Below, in pieces: positions 16,068 to 22,564 of a stretch of 53,595 bases of DNA; the first letter of the stretch is position 1; every line of letters begins with the position of its first letter. The stretch is taken from contig JBFIXI010000022.1 in the NCBI GenBank assembly GCA_041605955.1, positions 1 through 53,595 on the forward strand. The letters run 5' to 3'. Both the position numbers and the translations under genes were made by a program. Under the pieces are notes generated by a model. The model had not been told where the DNA came from. It saw nothing but the letters and a program-made list of their open reading frames with translations, and made no database searches. The stretch is from JAHEJX01 sp041605955 (lineage in GTDB: Bacteria > Actinomycetota > Acidimicrobiia > Spongiisociales > UBA5794).

Positions 16068-16751
16068 ATGAGAGCCTCAGTCGTGTTGGCGGCGGCGGTG
16101 CTGTTCACTGCTTGCGCAACGGGAGATTCGAGCTCCTCGGCTCCGGCGAGCTCGGACCCCCCCGGAAGCAGCTCGTCCACACCGTCAACAGTTGACTGCC
16201 ACCCGGCGAATGATCGGGAGGACTGCCGGCTCGCCGTCGTCTTGCTCGGCGAGCCAATCGATCTGGTCGCGGCCGAGAAGGTCGCAGCCGACCACAACGC
16301 CTACCTCAACGCACTGTTTCGAGTCGACCCGGTGTGCGTGACCAAGGATTTTCCCATGATGCCGGGATCCGATCTCGGCGACACCGCCTCTCGCCGGGTG
16401 TATTGGGAAGCCGAGGCCCGCCTGGCGAGAATCGCCGCCGACGTCGGCGGCGACTTGGTCCCGCCGCCGACCATGGGCGGTTTCGATCAGGTGATCGATC
16501 AGCGGATTCGCGACGAGTGGCGCCTCGCCCAACAGCCCGGTGTGATGTTCGACAGCCTGGTGCTGTGGCTCGATGAGGCAAACGCCATGCGGCTGGCCGA
16601 CGATTTCACGGTAGAGCTACCCGAGCTCGGCGGAGACTTCGGGCGCTATACCCACCGCGAGGGCAGGGGAGAGATTCGCGTGGACCGCTACTACGAGCCG
16701 CCTGCCCTGCTGCCGATCACCGATCCGGGCTGTGTCGGCATGGAGCTTTGA
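16068..16751 (+). CDS. Secreted lipoprotein, unknown function
   Basis: The 227-residue protein has a lipoprotein signal ending LFTAC (Cys16), then a Ser/Pro-rich linker (about 17-42) as is common in actinobacterial wall-spanning lipoproteins. The mature part has two cysteines early (DCHPANDREDC), another at VDPVCVTKDF and one at GCVGMEL, so two disulfides are possible. The central part is helical (DLVAAEKVAADHNAYLNALF; YWEAEARLARIAADV). I do not recognise a family; the helical part could suggest a chaperone or PPIase-like N-domain, but there is no parvulin signature. It begins 12 nt after the translin stop. Confidence 0.75.
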   Translation: MRASVVLAAAVLFTACATGDSSSSAPASSDPPGSSSSTPSTVDCHPANDREDCRLAVVLLGEPIDLVAAEKVAADHNAYLNALFRVDPVCVTKDFPMMPGSDLGDTASRRVYWEAEARLARIAADVGGDLVPPPTMGGFDQVIDQRIRDEWRLAQQPGVMFDSLVLWLDEANAMRLADDFTVELPELGGDFGRYTHREGRGEIRVDRYYEPPALLPITDPGCVGMEL

Positions 16752-16787
16752 GGCAACGGGAGAGATCGGCGGTGGCGGCGCCCCGTC

Positions 16788-16793
16788 TACAAT
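16788..16793 (+). promoter_or_regulatory. -10 hexamer TACAAT of tRNA-Ala
   Basis: TACAAT lies 10 nt before the tRNA 5' end. The same hexamer precedes tRNA-Gln at 32501. No convincing -35 was found at the usual distance. Confidence 0.5.
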
Positions 16794-16803
16794 TGCGCTC
16801 CCC

Positions 16804-16877
16804 GGGGGTGTAGCTCAGTCCGGCAGAGCGCTACGTTCGCAACGTAGAAGTCACGGGTTCAAATCCCGTCACCTCCA
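16804..16877 (+). tRNA. tRNA-Ala(CGC)
   Basis: The cloverleaf is complete. Acceptor GGGGGTG pairs with CACCTCC and includes the G3-U70 wobble that identifies alanine tRNAs, with discriminator A. D-arm GCTC/GAGC, anticodon arm CTACG/CGTAG with loop TTCGCAA (anticodon CGC), and T-arm ACGGG TTCAAAT CCCGT are present. CCA is not encoded. A hairpin-rich spacer follows. Confidence 0.95.
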
Positions 16878-16916
16878 CGCATTCTGAGCGTCACCTGCCC
16901 GCCGTTGGCGGGTCCG

Positions 16917-16945
16917 AACGCAGTTTCCTGCGGAAACTGCGTTCA
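16917..16945. repeat. 12-bp inverted repeat downstream of tRNA-Ala
   Basis: GAACGCAGTTTC (16917-16928) and GAAACTGCGTTC (16934-16945) are perfect complements around a 5-nt loop, CTGCG. Its core resembles the CGCAGGTTTGC/GCAAACTGCG hairpin downstream of tRNA-Leu near 51595-51620. Confidence 0.7.
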
Positions 16946-17134
16946 CGGGGGCTCGCTTTGCCCGCCGTGGCGAACGGGGCAGCCAAGGCGCGGGAACAAC
17001 CTCCACCGCGCGAATCCGGCCTCGCTGATACAGGTCCAACCCGCGCCTCCGCTCCTACTCGGGACGTTTGGCTATCGCAGGACCAAAACCATCCCGCGGA
17101 TCAGAGCCTCACCCCCCTCGCCCTGCGGGCGGTA

Positions 17135-17171
17135 CTCCCCCCAGATCGAGCCTGCGGCTCGAAGGGGGGAG
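17135..17171. repeat. Long GC hairpin upstream of receiver gene
   Basis: CTCCCCCC (17135-17142) pairs with GGGGGGAG (17164-17171), and TCGAGC (17146-17151) pairs with GCTCGA (17157-17162). Together they form a two-part stem with an internal bulge. No T-run follows on the plus strand. Confidence 0.6.
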
Positions 17172-17352
17172 CGTGTTCCTCTCCCGGCGAGCTGCTCCTG
17201 TGGGAGACGGGGGCGTGCGTTGCGGGCGGCGTGGGCGCAGGAAGACCACCCCCGCTGGCGCACGGCCTTCCGTGTCTAGTCAACTCCCCACTCGGGCGAA
17301 TGACGCTCCGGGCGAGAGCGGAATCTGTCGATGTTTGTCACGAGAGGTAATT

Positions 17353-17742
17353 ATGGAAGCATGTGACACACCGCAGCGAATTCTCGTAGTAGAAGATGAT
17401 CCGGCACTCGGTCGAGTCATCGAGATATGTCTGCGTCATCCGGCACGCCGGGTGGATCTGCGGGTAGATGGTGACTCGGGGCTCGAAGCAATTCGAGATC
17501 TCGATCCCGATCTCGTCATCTTGGATATCGCCCTTCCCGGTATCGACGGATGGGAGGTCTTGCGCCAACTTCGCCAGCACGACCAAGACGATGTCTCCGT
17601 TCTCGTGCTGACCGCCTTCGCCGATCCGGCATCGCGTGACCGCGCCGAGGTCGAAGGAGCCGACGCGTACTTGAGTAAGCCGTTCAAGCCAGAGATGCTC
17701 CGTACCGTTGTGGACGACCTCATTTGCCCTGATCCGGAGTAA
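17353..17742 (+). CDS. Stand-alone receiver (CheY-like) response regulator
   Basis: The 129-residue protein is a single receiver domain. The acidic pair is VVEDD (Asp15, Asp16), the phosphoacceptor is Asp58 in VILDIALPGIDGWEVL, the switch threonine is Thr87 in VLVLTAF, and the conserved lysine is Lys109 in AYLSKPFKPEML. There is no DNA-binding output domain, so it acts through protein contact or as a phosphorelay intermediate. Start at ATG 17353 follows a GAGAGG site. The nearest kinase, at 18962, is a possible partner, but the selenoprotein gene and a terminator lie between them. Confidence 0.9.
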   Translation: MEACDTPQRILVVEDDPALGRVIEICLRHPARRVDLRVDGDSGLEAIRDLDPDLVILDIALPGIDGWEVLRQLRQHDQDDVSVLVLTAFADPASRDRAEVEGADAYLSKPFKPEMLRTVVDDLICPDPE

Positions 17743-17778
17743 GCACGGCCGCGCCGCCGGGCTCGGGCGAATGTCTCC

Positions 17779-17784
17779 TAGCCT
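17779..17784 (+). promoter_or_regulatory. -10 hexamer TAGCCT for leaderless DsbA-like selenoprotein gene
   Basis: TAGCCT ends 8 nt before ATG 17793. This matches the leaderless spacing seen elsewhere and supports initiation upstream of the in-frame TGA. Confidence 0.55.
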
Positions 17785-17792
17785 GGTCCGGA

Positions 17793-18419
17793 ATGGAGAT
17801 CGATTTCTGGGTTGATCCGATATGACCGTGGTGCTGGGTGACGGCCAGGTGGGTCGTCGAAGCCGTGGCACCCGAGCGTGAGCTGGCGGTGACGTGGCAG
17901 CCAATCAGTCTGCTCCTCAAGAATCAGCCCTCCCCCGACAGCCCGTGGTACGAACCCAACCGCTTCACCCACAACCTGCTGCGGGTCATGGAGTCGGTGC
18001 GATCCGCCCGTGGTGACACTGCGGTCCAACCGGTCTACTGGGAGTTCGCCAGCCGAATTCACCACGACGACGATCTCTCCTTCGAGCCGGCAGACGCGCT
18101 GCGGGCAGCGGGTTTCGGCACGGAGCACGCGGCCGCGTTCTCCGACCCGGCATGGGACGCTGAGATCGAACGACGCATGGCCGTCGGCCTGGAGCTCGTC
18201 GGCACCGATGTCGGCACCCCCATCATCGCCTTCGACGACGTTGCGGAGAACAGAGTCGGCATATTCGGCCCGGTTATCACGCGAGTGCCACCACCGGAGC
18301 AGGCGTTGCGACTGTGGGACGGAGTGGTCGCAGTGGCGTCGACTCCGGGATTCTGGGAGCTGAAGCGCACCCGCACCGAGCGCCCGGAGCTAGGAAAACG
18401 CCCTGACTCGACCGCATGA
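17793..18419 (+). CDS. DsbA/Rv2466c-family oxidoreductase, probable selenoprotein (UPWC)
   Basis: The frame from ATG 17793 reads MEIDFWVDPI, then TGA (17823-17825), then PWCWVTARWVVEAVAP and on to TAA-independent stop TGA at 18419. It gives 208 residues with Sec11 at the TGA. The family, which includes the mycothiol-dependent nitroreductase Rv2466c, has CPWC at this site, so TGA replaces exactly the nucleophilic cysteine while Cys14 is kept. Downstream family features are RIHHDDD, a helical insert, VGTDVGTPIIAF (cis-Pro loop), VGIFGPVITRVP and LWDGVVAVASTPGFWELKRTR (in parts). A SECIS-like hairpin lies at 17839-17859. Starting after the TGA, at GTG 17838, would delete the active site. Alternatives are a nonsense mutation or a read error at one base. 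sel genes are not in the window. Confidence 0.82.
17839..17859 (+). promoter_or_regulatory. Candidate bacterial SECIS hairpin
   Basis: TGACGGCC (17839-17846) pairs with GGTCGTCG (17852-17859) in 8 pairs, including one inner G-U and a closing U-G. The apical loop is AGGTG (17847-17851). The loop starts 21 nt after the TGA and carries the GGU that SelB recognises in Escherichia coli SECIS loops. Position, stem length and loop fit the known bacterial rule for selenocysteine insertion. Confidence 0.75.
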
Positions 18420-18424
18420 GCAGA

Positions 18425-18451
18425 GGCCCCCGGTCATCCGGGGGCCCCTTT
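18425..18451 (+). terminator. Rho-independent terminator after selenoprotein gene
   Basis: GGCCCCCGG (18425-18433) pairs perfectly with CCGGGGGCC (18438-18446) around TCAT, followed by CCTTT. It lies just after the stop of the DsbA-like gene. It could also serve the small minus-strand gene ending at 18474. Confidence 0.75.
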
Positions 18452-18473
18452 ATGAGAACGCACTACGAGTGTG

Positions 18474-18737
18474 CTACGTCCAGCTGGGTCCAAACCTGAA
18501 CCCTTGCTGAACCGGGAACAGTCGGTCGGTGCCGTCGTCTCCGCCTCGCGTCCACTCTGCGGCTACCACCTGCTCGGTGCCATCGCCGGCGCCGGTGTCA
18601 ACGGCTGTCGACGAGGTGGAGCTGCCCAATGATGCGATGAGAGCGACCGCAAGGACCAGTGACGCCGCGACGAGCGCGACCCGCCGCCACCCCGTTCGTG
18701 CCCACCCCAGTGCGGCACTTGTCGGTCCGGTCTGCAT
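18474..18737 (-). CDS. Small membrane-anchored or secreted protein, unknown
   Basis: The 87-residue product starts at the second ATG of ATGCACATG, 7 nt after GGGAG; the first ATG (18743) is an alternative. A basic N-terminus leads to one hydrophobic helix (VALVAASLVLAVALIASLG), then a Ser/Thr linker and a polar C-terminus ending FPVQQGFRFGPSW. No cysteine follows the helix, so it is not a lipoprotein; it may be anchored or cleaved. I do not recognise the family. It lies divergently from the histidine kinase and could be a small sensor partner, which is only a context guess. Confidence 0.5.
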   Translation of the reverse strand: MQTGPTSAALGWARTGWRRVALVAASLVLAVALIASLGSSTSSTAVDTGAGDGTEQVVAAEWTRGGDDGTDRLFPVQQGFRFGPSWT

Positions 18738-18961
18738 GTGCATTCTCCCAACACGGTCCGGCTGTCGGACCTCATTCAGGTGATCGGCCGGAGCGCGCTC
18801 GTTCCCGAGAATCATTGTGGCGGGCGAGAAGGCACTAGTCCCTTCGGCGAGCCGCAAGTTGATGTGGCCCAACGGTTAATCGATGCCGACTACCTGCCGA
18901 TGACCGACAAGTAGGTACAGAAGCGTCGGGGGACCCGCTCGCCCATGGTTGCGGAGAGAGC

Positions 18962-20911
18962 ATGAATTCGATCGCGTCGACAGCAGAGACTCCAATGCCG
19001 GCTGTGGCGGCGGCCCCGCAGCCGCGGGTTGGATCGGTGTGGCTGCTGACCGCAACGATGATCGCGGCGGCGGGGTTGATCTTCACGTGGGTCCTACCGC
19101 TGGGACCGCCCAACAACGTGCCATTCACCGTGTCGTGGTGGGCATTGGCGCTGGGTTTCGCCATAGCCGAGGTGGCCGCCGTCGGGATTCGATTCAATCA
19201 GGACTCGCACACGATCTCGTTGTCCGAGGTGCCCCTGGTCTTCGGCTTGACCCTGGCTGCCCCCATTGCCCTGGTAGTCGGGCGCTTGCTCGGGTCGGCC
19301 GCCGTCTTGGCGTTCTACCGGGAGCAGCCGCCGCTCAAACTCGCGTTCAACCTCGCTCTCTTCAACCTGGAGGCGGCTCTGGCCATTGTCGTGTATCGCG
19401 CTTGGCTGGGCGTCGCTTCACCCAACACGCCGTTTGGCTGGTTAGGGGCAATCACAGCAGTCGGCGTCGCCGTCTTGGCCTCGGCTGCCCTGGTCGATGC
19501 CGTGATCGCGATCCACGACGCCCGCCGCAGTTTCCTCGAGCTGGCCCGATCCTTTGCGGTGGGGTCCCTGATCAGTATGTCCGTGGCCATCGTCGGCATG
19601 GTTTCGATTGCGCTGCTGTGGTACGACCGCAACGCGGTCATGTTGATAATCGGCCTCGTCGTGATCATCTTCCTGCAGATGCGCGTGTTCGGCGTCATGT
19701 CGCGCCGTCACGACGACCTACGAGCGGTGCACACTTTCACCGCCCGGATCTCCGGGGCTGGATCGACCGATGAGATCACAACCACGGCGCTGGACGAATG
19801 CCGGACCGTGCTCCGCGCTGAATTGGCCGATCTGGTGATGTTGGACCCAGACAGCGGTGTGCCGCACCGGCTGGCCGTGCTCGCCGACGGCCGGGTGACC
19901 AGTGAGAACATGGACGCCCGGGCTTTCGCTCCGGTGCGTGCCGAGCTCGAGGCGACGCGGGAACCCGTGATGTTCGGGGCCGATCACGGAGAGAACATCG
20001 CGAGGTACTTCTCCGGTATCGACTTCGGCTCCGGTATCGCTGTTCCCGTTGATCGTGATGGGGAGCTCGTAGGGGTGATCGCCGTAGGGAACCGCATTGG
20101 CCCCGTCAAGATGTTTGGCCCAGCCGACATCGAGTTGTTGCAGGCGTTGGCTCGCCAGGTTGCGGTCACGTTGGAGCGGGCCGAGCTGGTGGAGCGGCTT
20201 CAGTCGGAGATTGCCACCAACCAGAACCTGATCAGATCGAAGGACAGCCTGATAGCCACGGTGAGTCACGAGATGCGAACCCCGCTCACGGCCGTGCTCG
20301 GTTACGCCGAGATTCTCGGCGAGCAAGCCGCGGCCGACGGCGATGCCGAGCGTCTCGACATCTTGAAGTCGATAGTGGCCGAGGCCGCCGATCTCGACAA
20401 CATCGTTGAGGACCTCCTCGTATCCGCTCGTGACGAGCTGGGGGCCCTATCCGTGGCCATACGACTCACGGACGTGGACCAGGAGGTGATCGCCATGGTG
20501 GAGAGCTCGATGCTGCGAACTTCGGAGCTGCGCATCGCTCCGGTGCGTGCCTACACCGATCCACAGCGCGTTCGCCAGATTGTGCGCAACCTCCTGGAGA
20601 ATGCGCGTCGCTACGGTGGCGACCAGGTTCTCGTCGAGGTCATGAGCGACGGCACTTCAGCGCATGTCATCGTGAGTGACGACGGCGAAGGAGTGCCCGC
20701 TGCCAAGCGCGACGACATGTTCCTGCCATACAAGTCGGCCCACGCCCCCGGTACTCAGGCGGGCTCGGTCGGCATCGGGCTCACGCTGTCGCGTCGGCTG
20801 GCGCGAATGATGGGCGGCGACATCACTTACTACCGCAAGGGTGGCTGGACCGTGTTCGATCTCAGCCTGCCGCTCACCGGTCCGCAGCGGCGGTCGGCGG
20901 ACGCCGCCTGA
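18962..20911 (+). CDS. Membrane histidine kinase with GAF domain
   Basis: The 649-residue protein has an N-terminal membrane region of about seven helices (residues 25-250) resembling MASE-type sensors, then a GAF domain (about 260-415, from RAVHTFTARISGAGSTDEI). HisKA follows with His436 in ATVSHEMRTPLTAVLGYAEIL. The HATPase domain shows the N-box VRNLLENARRYGG, G1 SDDGEGVP and G2 GSVGIGLTLSRRLARMMGG. The N-terminal helices probably sense a membrane or small-molecule signal, and GAF may bind a ligand. A GGAGAGAG-type site precedes the ATG. No response regulator lies next to it on the same transcript; the receiver at 17353 is the closest candidate. Confidence 0.92.
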   Translation: MNSIASTAETPMPAVAAAPQPRVGSVWLLTATMIAAAGLIFTWVLPLGPPNNVPFTVSWWALALGFAIAEVAAVGIRFNQDSHTISLSEVPLVFGLTLAAPIALVVGRLLGSAAVLAFYREQPPLKLAFNLALFNLEAALAIVVYRAWLGVASPNTPFGWLGAITAVGVAVLASAALVDAVIAIHDARRSFLELARSFAVGSLISMSVAIVGMVSIALLWYDRNAVMLIIGLVVIIFLQMRVFGVMSRRHDDLRAVHTFTARISGAGSTDEITTTALDECRTVLRAELADLVMLDPDSGVPHRLAVLADGRVTSENMDARAFAPVRAELEATREPVMFGADHGENIARYFSGIDFGSGIAVPVDRDGELVGVIAVGNRIGPVKMFGPADIELLQALARQVAVTLERAELVERLQSEIATNQNLIRSKDSLIATVSHEMRTPLTAVLGYAEILGEQAAADGDAERLDILKSIVAEAADLDNIVEDLLVSARDELGALSVAIRLTDVDQEVIAMVESSMLRTSELRIAPVRAYTDPQRVRQIVRNLLENARRYGGDQVLVEVMSDGTSAHVIVSDDGEGVPAAKRDDMFLPYKSAHAPGTQAGSVGIGLTLSRRLARMMGGDITYYRKGGWTVFDLSLPLTGPQRRSADAA

Positions 20912-20927
20912 GCAGACCGCTGGTCGT

Positions 20928-21905
20928 CTAGAACTGCACTGCGGCTGCCGCCCAGTGGAATCCGGCGCCGAAGGCGGTGAGCACAACTAAGTCGCCGGAC
21001 TCGATGAGCCCCGCTTCCCGGGCCTGCCACAGGGCTAGCGGCACTGAGGCCGATCCGGTGTTGCCGAAGCGGTCGACGTTTACGAAGGTCTTGGCTTTGT
21101 CGAAGCCCAGCTTCCTGCCGACGGCATCGATGATGCGTTTGTTCGCTTGGTGGGGGATCAGTAGCGCAACCTCATCGACCGGGCGGCTGATCCGCCCCAA
21201 GACGTCCTCCACCGCAGCCGACATGCGGGCGACGGCGTTCTTGAAGACCTCGCGACCGTTCATCTCGAGATGTTGATGGGCGCCGGATCGAGCCACGTCC
21301 AGTGTGAAGGGGTTGCGGGTCCCGCCCGTAGACAGCGTCAGGATCGATGTCATCGAGCCGTCGGTGCCGGCGACCACGTCGAGCAGGCTCGGCCGACCCT
21401 CACCAGGTCCGAGCACGACCGCGCCGGCGCCGTCGCCGAAGAGCACGCAGGTCTCCCGCTCCTTCCAGGAGATGAGCCGCGAGATGAGCTCGACGCCGAC
21501 TACGAGCACATGGTGAGCCAGCAGGGAGATCCGGGCACGGGCCACGTCGAGGGCTTGAATGAAGCCGGCACAGCCGCTTCCACCGAGGTCGTAGGCGGGG
21601 ACGGTGCCACAGCCCAGCCGGTGTTGGAGAAAGGAGGCGGTGTCGGGTGTGTAGACCTCGGGGGTATCGGTGGCAACGATGATCTCCCCGATATCGGCGG
21701 AGGTGAGCCCGGCACCCTTGATGGCTACTTCGGCAGCGTTGGCAGCCAGGTCCAGCGTGGCTTCGTCGTCCGCCGCAAACCTACGCTCCTTGATGCCGGT
21801 GCGTGCGGTTATCCACTCGTCAGAAGTGTCCACTAGGGCGGCCCAGTCGTCGTTGGTCATAACGCGCTGCGGGACGTAGCCACCGAAGCCCAATACTTGC
21901 GTCAT
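20928..21905 (-). CDS. fabH: 3-oxoacyl-ACP synthase III (FabH-type)
   Basis: The 325-residue protein has the full KAS III signature. TSDEWITARTGIKERRFA lies near the N-terminus, the active-site Cys112 in DLGGSGCAGFIQALDVA, the His in LLIPHQANKRIIDAVG and the Asn in FVNVDRFGNTGSASVPLAL. It condenses acetyl-CoA or branched acyl-CoA with malonyl-ACP to start fatty acid synthesis. The start is an ATG after AAGGAGA. It converges on the histidine kinase gene. fabD and acpP are not adjacent, so a dedicated secondary-metabolite starter role cannot be excluded. Confidence 0.93.
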   Translation of the reverse strand: MTQVLGFGGYVPQRVMTNDDWAALVDTSDEWITARTGIKERRFAADDEATLDLAANAAEVAIKGAGLTSADIGEIIVATDTPEVYTPDTASFLQHRLGCGTVPAYDLGGSGCAGFIQALDVARARISLLAHHVLVVGVELISRLISWKERETCVLFGDGAGAVVLGPGEGRPSLLDVVAGTDGSMTSILTLSTGGTRNPFTLDVARSGAHQHLEMNGREVFKNAVARMSAAVEDVLGRISRPVDEVALLIPHQANKRIIDAVGRKLGFDKAKTFVNVDRFGNTGSASVPLALWQAREAGLIESGDLVVLTAFGAGFHWAAAAVQF

Positions 21906-21982
21906 GCATCTCCTTGGTATCTGCAGCTTACCGATGACGCGACGTCCGGCACTGGCCCGCTCTCACGTTTTTCGGCCGCGGC

Positions 21983-21988
21983 TACTGT
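21983..21988 (+). promoter_or_regulatory. -10 hexamer TACTGT for leaderless flavin reductase gene
   Basis: TACTGT ends 7 nt before the GTG at 21996. Confidence 0.5.
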
Positions 21989-21995
21989 CCCCCGG

Positions 21996-22529
21996 GTGAA
22001 ATACTCCGCCGCTGCCAGCTTCGACGTCGGGGAGGATTTCCGCCATGTCATGAGCCTGTCGCCGACGCCGGTGACCATCGTGACCGCCCGCACGGACCAG
22101 GGGCCGCAGGGAGTCGTCATCGGATCCTTCGTGTCGGTGTCGCTCGATCCGCCCCTCATTGGCTTCTTCGTCGGCAGGGAGACGAGGATGTGGCACCCGA
22201 TGAAGGAAGCGAAGGCATTCTGTGTCAACGTCCTCGCCGAGGATCAAGCCGCGCTCAGCCGGCTCTTCACCACCCATGACATCGATCGCTTCGCAGCCGC
22301 CGGCTGGGAGGAGACCGCCAACGGGGCGCCCGGGCTCGACGGAGCCGTGGCATGGATCGAGGCGATGCCCTATTCGGTGACGCCCGCTGGTGACCATGAT
22401 CTCGTCCTGCTCGAGGTAACCGGCCTGCGCCAAGGCCGGCACACGGGCCCCCTGATCTATCACCGTGGCCAGTACTCAGCCGTAAGGGGCAACGACTGGC
22501 CGCCTTTCACCGGGGACGCAGGCATGTGA
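21996..22529 (+). CDS. Flavin reductase-like FMN-binding protein
   Basis: The 177-residue protein has the HpaC-like split-barrel flavin reductase fold. FRHVMSLSPTPVTIVTARTD leads to the flavin loop IGSFVSVSLDPPLIGFFV, followed by AFCVNVLAEDQAALSRLFTT and the C-terminal GPLIYHRGQYSAV. Such proteins reduce FMN or FAD with NAD(P)H for two-component monooxygenases. No oxygenase gene is adjacent. The GTG is chosen because a -10 box lies 7 nt upstream and the N-terminus is then of family length. Confidence 0.88.
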   Translation: MKYSAAASFDVGEDFRHVMSLSPTPVTIVTARTDQGPQGVVIGSFVSVSLDPPLIGFFVGRETRMWHPMKEAKAFCVNVLAEDQAALSRLFTTHDIDRFAAAGWEETANGAPGLDGAVAWIEAMPYSVTPAGDHDLVLLEVTGLRQGRHTGPLIYHRGQYSAVRGNDWPPFTGDAGM

Positions 22530-22552
22530 GGTGGTTAGACCAAGTTCGGTCG

Positions 22553-22558
22553 TAGGCT
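22553..22558 (+). promoter_or_regulatory. -10 hexamer TAGGCT for leaderless M16 protease gene
   Basis: TAGGCT ends 6 nt before the GTG at 22565. Confidence 0.5.
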
Positions 22559-22564
22559 GCGGCG

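Larger units (their letters stand above)
16878..17352. other. Hairpin-rich spacer between tRNA-Ala and receiver gene
   Basis: This 475-nt stretch has no supported gene. It contains the perfect inverted repeat at 16917-16945, short GC palindromes such as CCCGCCGTTGGCGGG, and the long hairpin at 17135-17171. Open frames through it are Arg/Pro-rich and cross the hairpins, so I treat them as spurious. Confidence 0.5.

Noticed and set aside
16905..17350. Overlapping plus-strand frames after tRNA-Ala
   Set aside because: They cross two long hairpins and are Arg/Pro-rich. The receiver gene has its own ribosome site at 17353.
17838..18419. DsbA-like protein starting at GTG 17838
   Set aside because: This start removes the first strand and the active-site CxxC. 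The upstream ATG with a -10 box and the SECIS-like hairpin explain the TGA better.
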